Source: CAIQPS01 sp964631965 (GTDB lineage: Bacteria > Actinomycetota > Thermoleophilia > RBG-16-64-13). Taken from it: a stretch of 64,000 nucleotides of DNA. Numbering within the stretch: position 1 is the first letter of the stretch; every line of letters begins with the position of its first letter. Below are positions 42,006-50,214 of this stretch, one piece after another. The notes beneath the pieces are model-generated. The model saw only the letters and a program-made list of their open reading frames with translations. It was not told the DNA's origin and ran no database searches. Made by a program: the position numbers and the translations under genes. Location: contig CAZWAR010000004.1 in NCBI GenBank assembly GCA_964631965.1, positions 1 to 64,000 on the forward strand, in the 5' to 3' direction.

Positions 42006-42852
42006 CCTCGTCCGCCTCGGCCGGCAACTCCGGCAGGCCGAGTCTCTCGAGGTGATCGACTGTCGCCCGAGCCGCCCACGAGGCCGCCGCCACCCCGCGC
42101 CGCACCTGCCAGTGGGCGTGGTCCCGGTCGCCGACGATGTTGCTGATGCCTCGCACTTCCAGGAACGGCACTGCGTACAGTGCGCAAATGTGAGCAGCGG
42201 CCGCGCCTTCCATGGATTCGGCCAAGGCCTGACCCCGCGCGGCGAGCTCTTCAGCCTCTTCCGGTAGGCCTGTCACCTGCGAGGAGGTGATGCACGGCCC
42301 GGCAAGCACCCGCGGGCGTTGTTCGGGTCTGATGGCAGCAAAGGCCGTTTCATCCTCCCGCGCGGCGGCCGCGGACACCACTTCGAGCGCAGCGGCGACC
42401 AAGCCGCCATCGAAAGGGAACACGCCGAACGACTCTGCCCCGTCGATCTCTGCCAAAGGCCAGCCCAACTCCTCCGCGGACAGCCACCCTTCGGGACTCG
42501 AGCACCCCGTGTCGGAGTACGTCTCCTTGGTAGCGAACACGACATCCCCCACCTCCGCAGGGGAGAACGCGCCCGCGGAGGGTAGAGCGCCGGCGATACC
42601 CACTTGGAGCACGAGGCGAGGAGAGGGCTTCATAGCTTGGAGCAGGCAGGTGAGCAGATGGGCCGCATTGACTTTGTCCATCCCGGTGATGGCCAGGGCC
42701 ACCCGGCACCCGGTGTCCCCGCCGCCCGATCCAGGTGAGAGGGGCGCCAGTTCCCCTATCATCACCCGCTTGCCGGCGACGAGGAACTCTCCGTTGTCAC
42801 GGAGCGCGGGCGCGAGCAGAGCCGCCTCGATCTCGGTGGCGATCAGGAACAC
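41998..42852 (-). CDS. mqnB: Futalosine hydrolase
   Basis: The 284-residue nucleoside phosphorylase-fold enzyme cleaves hypoxanthine from futalosine. Family segments are IATEIEAALLAPAL at the start, LVLQVGIAGALPSAGAFSPA, VGDVVFATKETYSDTG, MEGAAAAHICALYAVPFLEV and RGISNIVGDRD, with the catalytic-site Glu in ESMEGAA. Two insertions (after residues 40 and 150) make it longer than usual. The start is GTG 42852, 67 bp after the E2 gene. It overlaps mqnD by 8 bp. The nearby 2-oxoacid dehydrogenase genes on the same strand may share the transcript. Confidence 0.9.
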   Translation of the reverse strand: MFLIATEIEAALLAPALRDNGEFLVAGKRVMIGELAPLSPGSGGGDTGCRVALAITGMDKVNAAHLLTCLLQAMKPSPRLVLQVGIAGALPSAGAFSPAEVGDVVFATKETYSDTGCSSPEGWLSAEELGWPLAEIDGAESFGVFPFDGGLVAAALEVVSAAAAREDETAFAAIRPEQRPRVLAGPCITSSQVTGLPEEAEELAARGQALAESMEGAAAAHICALYAVPFLEVRGISNIVGDRDHAHWQVRRGVAAASWAARATVDHLERLGLPELPAEADEDD

Positions 42853-42919
42853 GACCTCGCATCCGAGCGTGGCCGCCCAGATCCCTTCGCAATCCAGGGA
42901 GTCGGGGGATCCGTCCGTA

Positions 42920-44494
42920 TCAGGCTCCTTCCAACAGCAGGAGGTCAGGGTCCTCCAGGTATCCTATGACCAGGTTCAGGAAACGCGCCGCCTCCGCCCC
43001 GTCCACCAGCCGGTGATCGAAGGTGAGAGCGAGGGGCAGCATGAGCCGCGTGATGATCTTGCCGTCGCGGACGCTCGGCGCCTCCTTGACCCGCCCCATC
43101 CCCAGGATCGCCACCTCCGGGTAGTTGATGACAGGAGTGGCGTAGAGGCCGCCGATGGCACCATAGTTGGTGATACTGAACGTGCCGCCCCGGAAGCCCT
43201 CCAGGTCGATGGAGCGCTCGTCCGCCTGATCCACCAGATCGATGATCTCCTCAGCGATCTGGAAGATGCTCTTGCGGTCGGCGTCCTTGATGTTCGGAAC
43301 CATGAGCCCGTACTTCGTATCGATGGCGATGCCGATGTTGTAGTAGCGCTTCAGCAAGAACTCTTCGCCGGATTCGTCCAACACAGCGTTGAGACGGGGG
43401 AACCGCTTGAGGGAGGCGGTGCAGGCCTTGATCACGAAGGCGAGGTACGTCAGGCGTACACCCCGCTCCGCAGCCAGAGTACGCTCCTTCTCCCGGATGC
43501 GCTTGATGATGGTGACGTCGGCCTCGTCCATCGTCGTCACCTGGGCCTGCTTCGACACCGCCTCAGTCATGCGTTTGGCCATGCTGCGCCGAACGCCTCG
43601 GAAGAGCACCCGCTCCACAGGGCCATGGCCATCGTCCTCGAGGGTGCCCCCCAGAAGGGGGACGAGGGGAGCTTCTTCGCCGCGGGCCGGACGAGAGGGA
43701 GCGGCTGGGGGAGCGACCGCAGGTGCGGGAACGGCCGCAGGTGCGGTCTCCTCGACGGCGCCGGCGGGCTTGGCTGCCTCCTCGGGCGCCGGCTGCGCCG
43801 GCGCCTCGGAGGCGGCAGCCGCCGGTCGTGCCGGCGCCTTGCCGCCGTAGGCCAGGGACTGGGCCATGTCCTCCACATCCTGCTTGATGATGCGCCCTCC
43901 CGGGCCGGTGCCGCGCAATCCCGCCAGATCCACGCCGAGATCCTTCGCGAGAGCCCGGACCGACGGCATGGCGAGGATCTCCCCTTCGGCCGACTCCCGG
44001 GCGGCCGCGGAGGGCACCGGGGATGACGGCGGTGGAGCCGCAGCCGCAACGCGATCGGCCGGTGAAGCCGTGGGGGCCTCCTCGTCCTCGGGCGCTTCTT
44101 CCAGCTGCCCGACTACCGATCCGGTATACGGCACCTCGTCCGCCCCGACGGTCGGCTTCCCGGCCGGGCGCTCGGTTTCGGAGGGCGCCGCTCGCCCTTC
44201 GGGCTCCCGGGCCGCCGGAGGCGCTTCTGCCGCCGGCTGTTCCGCAGCGGGCCGTGCCCCCTCCTCGATGGTGACGAGCACATCCCCCACGTTCACGATG
44301 TCGCCCTCGGCTGCGTGCAGTTTCAGCACCCTGCCGGCGCGGGGAGAGGGCATATCGACCACAGCCTTGTCGGTTTCCATCTCGGCCAGCGTCTGGTCCT
44401 CGGCCACCTGGTCGCCTTCCCTCACCTTCCAGGAAAGCAGCTCGCCTTCGGTGATACCTTCTCCCACATCCGGGAACTTGAACTCGTAGGCCAT
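42920..44494 (-). CDS. 2-oxoacid dehydrogenase E2, dihydrolipoamide acyltransferase
   Basis: The 524-residue protein has one lipoyl domain (FKFPDVGEGITEGELLSW, lipoyl Lys in METDKAVVDMPSP) and an Ala/Pro/Glu-rich linker. A peripheral subunit-binding domain follows (MPSVRALAKDLGVDLAGLRG, GPGGRIIKQDVE), then a second linker and the catalytic domain with the active-site motif DHRLVDGAEAARF. The single lipoyl domain and the neighbouring E1 heterodimer suit a branched-chain or pyruvate dehydrogenase complex; the substrate is not decided by sequence. ATG 44494 follows GAGGGAG and sits 13 bp after the nitroreductase stop. No E3 gene is in the window. Confidence 0.94.
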   Translation of the reverse strand: MAYEFKFPDVGEGITEGELLSWKVREGDQVAEDQTLAEMETDKAVVDMPSPRAGRVLKLHAAEGDIVNVGDVLVTIEEGARPAAEQPAAEAPPAAREPEGRAAPSETERPAGKPTVGADEVPYTGSVVGQLEEAPEDEEAPTASPADRVAAAAPPPSSPVPSAAARESAEGEILAMPSVRALAKDLGVDLAGLRGTGPGGRIIKQDVEDMAQSLAYGGKAPARPAAAASEAPAQPAPEEAAKPAGAVEETAPAAVPAPAVAPPAAPSRPARGEEAPLVPLLGGTLEDDGHGPVERVLFRGVRRSMAKRMTEAVSKQAQVTTMDEADVTIIKRIREKERTLAAERGVRLTYLAFVIKACTASLKRFPRLNAVLDESGEEFLLKRYYNIGIAIDTKYGLMVPNIKDADRKSIFQIAEEIIDLVDQADERSIDLEGFRGGTFSITNYGAIGGLYATPVINYPEVAILGMGRVKEAPSVRDGKIITRLMLPLALTFDHRLVDGAEAARFLNLVIGYLEDPDLLLLEGA

Positions 44495-44507
44495 CGCGGT
44501 CACTCCC

Positions 44508-45242
44508 TCACTCGGCCGGGGCGTGGCGGGCCACGTTCCCCATGCGCAACTTACGTATCTGCTTGCGGACATCTTCGTCGCTCAAGAATTCGCCGTCGGA
44601 TGCCGGTCCCTTGTGCACCACCTCGTCCAGGTGGCGGAGGAGCTTGGCCGCCGGCGGTTGCTCCAGCCCACTGTAGCCCACAGCGAACATCTCATAGACG
44701 TACATCGGCTCGGGAAGCCGCAGGTAGTGCTTGACCAGAGCCTGGGGCCTGTCGTTCTTCACAGCCGACACGGGCTGCGCCCCCAGTCCCAGGGTCTGCA
44801 GACCAAGCCACACATACGTCATGACGTTCGCCAGCGATGTTTCGAAGATCGAATCGCCCTTTTTGGCACAGTAACGTGCGTTCATCGGCAGACCGGCGCG
44901 GCGTCTCAGGTCACCCAGGATGAGAAGGTACACCGGCGCCTCCGGGCAGGCCACCCTGGTACGGTCACCCGGGGCCCAGGCCGGCCCCTGCCAAGGCTCA
45001 CGAGTGGCCTCGAGAACGTAGAAGTCGTCCTCGATCCAGTCGTCGATGATCCTCTTGATGGCGGCGCGATCTTCCGCTGCCGTCAGCACCACGAACTCGG
45101 CCGGTTGCATGTTGAAGCCGGTCGGCGCCCAACGGGCCAGGTCGATGGCTTTCTCGATCAACTCGTCCGGCACGGGCTCCGACTTGATCACCCGGATGGT
45201 CCGCCGGGCCTTGGCCAGTGCAAGCAGCTCTTCGTAGTCCAT
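44508..45242 (-). CDS. Nitroreductase-family flavoprotein inside the 2-oxoacid dehydrogenase operon
   Basis: The 244-residue protein has the FMN-binding start ALAKARRTIRVIKSEPVPDE, DLARWAPTGFNMQPAEFVVL and AKKGDSIFETSLANVMTYVW, then a C-terminal GLGAQPVSAVKND segment of the nitroreductase/FMN reductase fold. An Arg/Lys-rich C-terminal extension of about 40 residues is unusual. It lies between E1beta (39 bp gap) and E2 (13 bp gap) on one strand, so it is expressed with the complex. Family members reduce nitro compounds, quinones or flavin, or dehalogenate; the substrate here is unknown. Confidence 0.85.
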   Translation of the reverse strand: MDYEELLALAKARRTIRVIKSEPVPDELIEKAIDLARWAPTGFNMQPAEFVVLTAAEDRAAIKRIIDDWIEDDFYVLEATREPWQGPAWAPGDRTRVACPEAPVYLLILGDLRRRAGLPMNARYCAKKGDSIFETSLANVMTYVWLGLQTLGLGAQPVSAVKNDRPQALVKHYLRLPEPMYVYEMFAVGYSGLEQPPAAKLLRHLDEVVHKGPASDGEFLSDEDVRKQIRKLRMGNVARHAPAE

Positions 45243-45281
45243 GACGGCTCCTTTTCCTCCCCTGACTCGCCGGGGCTCCCC

Positions 45282-46262
45282 CTAGAACGCGAGCAACGAC
45301 CTGGCCGCGTTCACCACCATCCCAGCGTCGGGCTGATAGTAGTCCTCCAGCTTGGCCAGCGGCGGCATGGTGTCGAAGCCGGTAACCCGCACGACCGGCG
45401 CCTGCAGGTGCAGCACCGCCCTTTCCATGATCTGGGCTGAGATCTCCGCACCGAATCCGCAGGTCCTGGGCGCTTCGTGCACGATGACGGCCCGGCCCGT
45501 CTTGGCGACGCTCGCGACGACGGTCTCAAAGTCGAAGGGCGAGAGAGTCCGCACGTCGATGACCTCGGCCTGAGCGACCCCTTCCGCCTCCAACTGCTGG
45601 GCGGCGTCCTTGACGGAGCGCACCTGGGCTCCCCAGGCGATCAGGGTGAGATCGGTGCCCTCCCGCACCACCCGGGCCTTGCCCAGCGGGATGGTGTACG
45701 GCTCCTCCGGGACCTCGGTCTTGATGGCCCGGTAGACTCGAGCGGGCTCGAAGAACACCACCGGATCGGGATCGGCCAAGGCGGCTGTGAGCAGCCCCTT
45801 TGCCTCGTACGGATCGGCCGGGATAACCACCTTGAGACCGGGCACGTGCGCAAACACCGCCTCCATGCTCTCGGAATGGTGTTCGAGCGCCCGGATGCCG
45901 CCGCCGTAGGGCATCCGCACGGTCAACGGTACCGTGAACTCGCTCCGGCTGCGGTTGCGCATCCGCGCGGCGTGGGATACCAGCTGATCGTAGGCCGGAT
46001 ACACGAATCCGGAGAACTGGATCTCCGCGACCGGGTGATACCCGGCGATGGCCATCCCAATGGCCATACCCACGATCCCCGACTCGGCCAGAGGCATGTC
46101 GATGACTCGGTCCTCGCCGAAACGCTGCATGAGGCCGTCGGTGACCCGGAAGACCCCACCGTCGCGGCCTACGTCCTCCCCCATGATGATCATCTTCGGA
46201 TCCCGGTCCATCGCTTGAAGAAGCGCCTGGACGATGGCATCGACCATGTTCAGTCGGGCCAT
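45282..46262 (-). CDS. 2-oxoacid dehydrogenase E1 component, beta subunit
   Basis: The 326-residue subunit begins MARLNMVDAIVQALLQAMDR and has MGEDVGRDGGVFRVTDGL, FSGFVYPAYDQLVSHAARMR, the PYGGGIRALEHHSE segment, and the transketolase C-terminal domain DVRTLSPFDFETVVASVAKT. It forms the thiamine-diphosphate alpha2beta2 decarboxylase with the alpha subunit. ATG 46262 is preceded by GGGGAGG, and it starts one base after the E1alpha stop. A reading from 46280 would add six residues within E1alpha and is less likely. Confidence 0.95.
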   Translation of the reverse strand: MARLNMVDAIVQALLQAMDRDPKMIIMGEDVGRDGGVFRVTDGLMQRFGEDRVIDMPLAESGIVGMAIGMAIAGYHPVAEIQFSGFVYPAYDQLVSHAARMRNRSRSEFTVPLTVRMPYGGGIRALEHHSESMEAVFAHVPGLKVVIPADPYEAKGLLTAALADPDPVVFFEPARVYRAIKTEVPEEPYTIPLGKARVVREGTDLTLIAWGAQVRSVKDAAQQLEAEGVAQAEVIDVRTLSPFDFETVVASVAKTGRAVIVHEAPRTCGFGAEISAQIMERAVLHLQAPVVRVTGFDTMPPLAKLEDYYQPDAGMVVNAARSLLAF

Positions 46263-46263
46263 C

Positions 46264-47379
46264 TCAGGACCTCCCCGCACCCGGAGCCGCCGACGCCGGC
46301 CCGGCTTCGAGCGCCAATCGCTCCTCGAGTGCCGCCTCCTGCTCCAGAAGGGGCGGCGTCTTCTCCGCGTACACGTGTGCGAAGATCTCGCGGGGATCCG
46401 CCGGCGGCACCGCCTCGAACGCGGTCACGGCCTCGGCCACCTGCCTGTCGGCGTCGCTCCGCACTTCGGCCTCCCCCGCTTCGTCGATGAGACCGGCTGT
46501 GCGCATGTAGCGCGCCAGCCGCTCGATGGGATCCCGCTGCAGCCACGACTCCAGCTCGTCCTCGGGACGGTACCGGCGGGCGTCGTCGGACGTGGTATGG
46601 TCGGTCACCCGGTAGGTGAGGGCTTCGATGAGTGTGGGCTCGGGACCGGTGCGCGCCCGATGGAGCGCCTCGCTGACGGCCCGGTAGACCGCGAACACGT
46701 CGTTGCCGTCCACCTGCACGCCGAACATCCCAAACGCGAGAGCCTTCTGTGCCACGGTGGGCGACGCGGTCTGCCGGCTGAACGGCAACGAGATCGCGTA
46801 CTGGTTGTTCTGACAGAAGAACACGACTGGGGACTGGAACACACCGGCCATGTTCATGGCCTCGCTGAAGTCCCCTTCGGAGGTGGCCCCCTCGCCGAAG
46901 ACCGTCATCACGGCCGCGTCTTCGCCGGCCGCCCTCATCGCCCAGCCGATGCCGACAGCGTGAAGCATATGCGTGCCCACCGGGATGGAGACCGGCAGCG
47001 TGCGAAGGTCGTGGGGGAACTTGCCGCCCCGTTCGTCACCGCCCCACAGCTGCAGCAACTGAACCATGGTGATGCCACGCCAGAGCAGGGCCCCGGTCTC
47101 CCTGAAGGCGGGCACCAGCCAGTCGGTGGGGCGCAGCGCGAAGGCTGCGCCCACATGCGCGCCTTCCTGTCCTGCAACTCTGGCGAAAGTGCCCAGACGC
47201 CCCTGGCGCTGGAGCTTGAACATCCGGTCGTCGAACTGCCTGGTGAGCACCATGTGCGCATAGAGGCGCGTGATGTCGTCGCCGGACAGGTCCGGCATCA
47301 ACTCCTCGTCGACGGTACCGTCGTCCCTCAGGACCTCGATGCGCTCGATCGAATACGAGACAAGCGGACGGACAGGCAA
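46264..47379 (-). CDS. 2-oxoacid dehydrogenase E1 component, alpha subunit
   Basis: The 371-residue subunit carries the thiamine-diphosphate motif starting GEGATSEGDFSEAMNMAG and ending CQNNQYAISLP, the family segment LVPAFRETGALLWRGI, and the phosphorylation-loop-like YRVTDHTTSDDARRYR. GEG in place of GDG is common in this family. A heterodimeric E1 fits branched-chain keto-acid dehydrogenase or Gram-positive pyruvate dehydrogenase. The start is TTG 47379 after a purine-rich GGAAGGGGGAGGG. The alcohol dehydrogenase gene ends 33 bp upstream. Confidence 0.94.
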   Translation of the reverse strand: MPVRPLVSYSIERIEVLRDDGTVDEELMPDLSGDDITRLYAHMVLTRQFDDRMFKLQRQGRLGTFARVAGQEGAHVGAAFALRPTDWLVPAFRETGALLWRGITMVQLLQLWGGDERGGKFPHDLRTLPVSIPVGTHMLHAVGIGWAMRAAGEDAAVMTVFGEGATSEGDFSEAMNMAGVFQSPVVFFCQNNQYAISLPFSRQTASPTVAQKALAFGMFGVQVDGNDVFAVYRAVSEALHRARTGPEPTLIEALTYRVTDHTTSDDARRYRPEDELESWLQRDPIERLARYMRTAGLIDEAGEAEVRSDADRQVAEAVTAFEAVPPADPREIFAHVYAEKTPPLLEQEAALEERLALEAGPASAAPGAGRS

Positions 47380-47412
47380 ACCCTCCCCCTTCCTATCGAC
47401 TGTGGCGGAGCC

Positions 47413-48427
47413 TCACCTTTCGGCGGCCCCTTCAATGTCGAGTACAGCGGCTCCTTGTATCCGGCCATGCCGCAGGCGGTCGAGCGCCTCGTTGGCCTCT
47501 TCCAGCTTGAAGAGCTCTACCTCGGTGCGCACCGGCACCTGCGGGGCGAGGGCGAGGAACTCCTGGCCGTCACGCCGGGTGAGGTTGGCGACCGACTTGA
47601 TCCATCGCTCCTCCCACAGGTGCAGGTACGGGAACGACGGAATATCGCTCATATGGATCCCGGCACAGACCACTCCGCCCCCTTTGGCCAAGGCTTTCAG
47701 CGCCAACGGTACCAGTTCTCCCGCCGGAGCGAAGATGATGGCGGCATCGAGGCGCTCGGGGGCGTGATGCGCAGTATCCCCCGCCCACTCCGCACCCATG
47801 CTTCGGGCGAAATCCTGCGACTCGGTATCGCCCGGCCGGGTGAAGGCAAAGACGCGCTTCCCCTGATGCCGGGCCACCTGGGTGACGATGTGGGCCGAGG
47901 CCCCGTAGCCATACAAGCCCAGGCGCTCGGCCGTACCGGTCATTGAGAGCGACCGGTAGCCGATGAGTCCGGCACAGAGCAATGGGGCGGCCTGCGTCAC
48001 CGGGTATCCGCCTGGGATGGGAAAGGCATAGCGTTCATCCGCGACCGCGTACTCCGCATATCCGCCGTCCAGGTCGTAGCCGGTGAACTTGGCGTGGTCG
48101 CAGAGGTTCTCGCGTCCGGTCCGGCAATAGGGGCAGGTGCCGTCGGTCCATCCCAGCCACGGCACTCCCACCAGGTCATCCACCGACAGAAGGGTCGTGT
48201 CCGGCCCGACCTGATCGATGGTCCCCACGATCTGGTGCCCGATGATCACCGGTCTCTTGNNNNNNNNNNTTGTGCCGAGGAAGTTCCCCGTCGATGATGT
48301 GCAGGTCCGTCCGGCATACCCCGCAGGCATGTATCTTGACCCGCACCTGCCCGGGCCCCGGCTCGGGAATAGGAACATCAGCCAACCGGAGCGGTTCGCC
48401 GGTCTTCTCGAAAAGCATCGCGCGCAT
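47413..48427 (-). CDS. Zinc-dependent alcohol dehydrogenase, interrupted by an assembly gap
   Basis: The N-terminal part reads PIPEPGPGQVRVKIHACGVC (with catalytic zinc Cys) and DLHIIDGELPRH. After ten N the protein continues in another frame with KRPVIIGHQIVG, the structural zinc cysteines CPYCRTGRENLC, GYDLDGGYAEYAVAD, the Rossmann region and a C-terminal NLTRRDGQEFLALAPQV. Leaving out the N, the flanks sum to 335 codons, so a true gap of a multiple of three would give an intact gene. The family oxidises primary alcohols with NAD(P). ATG 48427 follows GAGGAGG. It lies upstream of the E1-E2 genes on the same strand. Confidence 0.85.
48260..48269. other. Run of ten N (assembly gap)
   Basis: Ten undetermined bases lie inside the alcohol dehydrogenase gene. 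Ten is not a multiple of three, and it alone breaks the reading frame, so it is probably a placeholder length. Confidence 0.98.
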
Positions 48428-48528
48428 CACTGCCTCCTCAGGTCGACGTCATCGCCTCGAGGACGTCCCTCCAACGTGCTTCAGGGACGCCTCTTCCGAG
48501 CCGAGCCCCTCGGTCCAGGCCGGGTCGG

Positions 48529-49920
48529 TCACGCCCTCGCCTTCAGGTCGAAGCGTTCTTCCTGTTCGGCCACGACCACGTCGAAGTGAAGTTTCTCCTC
48601 CAACAGTGTCTCCAGCGTCAGGGCAGACTGGACTTCCCCGTGGATCAGGATGGTCAACCGCGGTGGCTCGAAATGAGATGCCCATTCCAGCAACTGGGCC
48701 TGGTCGGCATGGGCAGACAGCCCGGTGATCTCATCGATGTGGGCCTTCACGGCGATCTCCTCGCCAAAGAGGCGCACCCTCTTGGCGCCTTCCAGTAGAC
48801 GCCGGCCGAGGGACCCCTGGGCCTGGAACCCGGTGATGACCACGTGGGCCTCGGGGCGCCAGAGATTGTGCTTCAGATGGTGGCGGATGCGGCCGGCGTC
48901 CGCCATACCGCTCGCAGAGATGATCACGATGCCCCGTTTCCCGTTGAGCGCGCGCGACTCGTCGACGCTGTGGGTGAAATGAAGTCGCGGGAAATCGAAG
49001 GGGCCGCCTTCCTTCATCAACTTCCACGCTTCCTCGTCGTAAGCTTCGGGGTGCTCGCGGAATACCTCACTGGCCTTGGAGGCGAGGGGGCTGTCGACGT
49101 AAACCGGCATGTCCAGATTCTCTGTCTCGAGGATCCGGCGCAGGAAGTAGAGAAGTTCCTGGGTCCTCCCGACGGCAAAGGCCGGGATGATGACGTTGCC
49201 CCCGTCTTGTTTGGCCTGCTTGAGGATGGCCGTGAGCTTGTCTTGGGGAGTCCCGTCGTGCTCGTGCAGCCGGTCGCCGTAGGTGGCTTCCATGAACAGG
49301 TAGTCAGCATGCCGAAGGTTCTGCGGATCGCGGATGATCGGCTGGTCCGGCTGCCCGATATCGCCGCTGAACACGACGTCCACCTTCTCACCGCGCTCCT
49401 CGAGCCGGAGTTCGAGGATGGACGAGCCAAGGATGTGGCCGGCGTCGTGGAAGACGGCGGTGATTCCCGGACCGAGTTCCAGCGGCTGGGAGTATCTTGC
49501 GGGCTTCAGCAGCCGGATAGCCTCGCGAGCATCATCCTGGGTATAGAGTGCCTCTCGCACCCGACGACCGGCCCGTCGGGCCTTCCGCGTGCGCCACTCC
49601 GCCTCCATCTCCTGGATATAGGCCGAGTCGAGCAGCATGATCTCGGCCAGATCACAGGTCGCCGAAGTCGCATGGATGGGACCGGCGAAACCCTGCTTGA
49701 CAAGCCTGGGCAATCGGCCGGAGTGGTCGATATGGGCGTGAGTGAGGAGCACGAACGCCAGTTCGCCCGGATCGTACGGGAAGGGCGCGAAATTGTCCGC
49801 CTCCTGCTCGTCCCCTCCCTGGTGCATGCCGCAGTCCACCAGAAACCGGGTCTCGCCGACAGCCACCAGGTAATTCGACCCGGTGACTTCACGGGCCGCC
49901 CCATACACTTGAACGTACAT
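48529..49920 (-). CDS. MBL-fold / beta-CASP ribonuclease-like metallohydrolase
   Basis: The 463-residue protein starts MYVQVYGAAREVTGSNYLVA and has the metal motif LTHAHIDHSGRLPRL, then HDAGHILGSSILEL, VVFSGDIGQPDQ, the beta-CASP domain (IPAFAVGRTQELLYFL) and ISASGMADAGRIRHHL. The C-terminal RNA-specificity segment contains SAHADQAQLLEWASHFEPPR. Relatives are CPSF-like RNA-processing nucleases, found widely in bacteria with unclear targets. ATG 49920 is preceded by GGGAGG. It is divergent from acs. Confidence 0.92.
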   Translation of the reverse strand: MYVQVYGAAREVTGSNYLVAVGETRFLVDCGMHQGGDEQEADNFAPFPYDPGELAFVLLTHAHIDHSGRLPRLVKQGFAGPIHATSATCDLAEIMLLDSAYIQEMEAEWRTRKARRAGRRVREALYTQDDAREAIRLLKPARYSQPLELGPGITAVFHDAGHILGSSILELRLEERGEKVDVVFSGDIGQPDQPIIRDPQNLRHADYLFMEATYGDRLHEHDGTPQDKLTAILKQAKQDGGNVIIPAFAVGRTQELLYFLRRILETENLDMPVYVDSPLASKASEVFREHPEAYDEEAWKLMKEGGPFDFPRLHFTHSVDESRALNGKRGIVIISASGMADAGRIRHHLKHNLWRPEAHVVITGFQAQGSLGRRLLEGAKRVRLFGEEIAVKAHIDEITGLSAHADQAQLLEWASHFEPPRLTILIHGEVQSALTLETLLEEKLHFDVVVAEQEERFDLKARA

Positions 49921-49989
49921 GCATCCTCCCCAGCCAGCCCGCCCGTCACACCGCATGGCCACGGGCGAGTCCCGATAGATGTCTGTGAT

Positions 49990-49995
49990 ATTCTA
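49990..49995 (-). promoter_or_regulatory. Probable -10 element of the MBL-fold gene
   Basis: TAGAAT on the minus strand would give a leader of about 60 nt before ATG 49920. The rest of the 294-bp gap between this gene and acs shows nothing else except the acs promoter. Confidence 0.4.
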
Positions 49996-50161
49996 CGCTG
50001 GTGCGCCTTAACAGGCTGCCGATGAACGACGCTTCGCGGCCGGGTTGCGCGGCACGCGCGAGGCTGTGCCCCAGGAAGTACCCACTGCGGTGCGACCGAG
50101 GACGACGCACGGCGCCGCCCAGTACACTCGGCTCCCGGAGTCTATCTTTTTCGGCAGTCCT

Positions 50162-50189
50162 TTGACCGGACAACCCGGCAGCGTGTACT
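50162..50189 (+). promoter_or_regulatory. Probable promoter of acs
   Basis: TTGACC (50162-50167), a 16-bp spacer and TGTACT (50184-50189) resemble a housekeeping promoter. The predicted leader is about 20 nt and contains GGAGGG five bases before the GTG start. Confidence 0.5.
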
Positions 50190-50214
50190 GCAACCAAACG
50201 AGCGGAGGGACATA

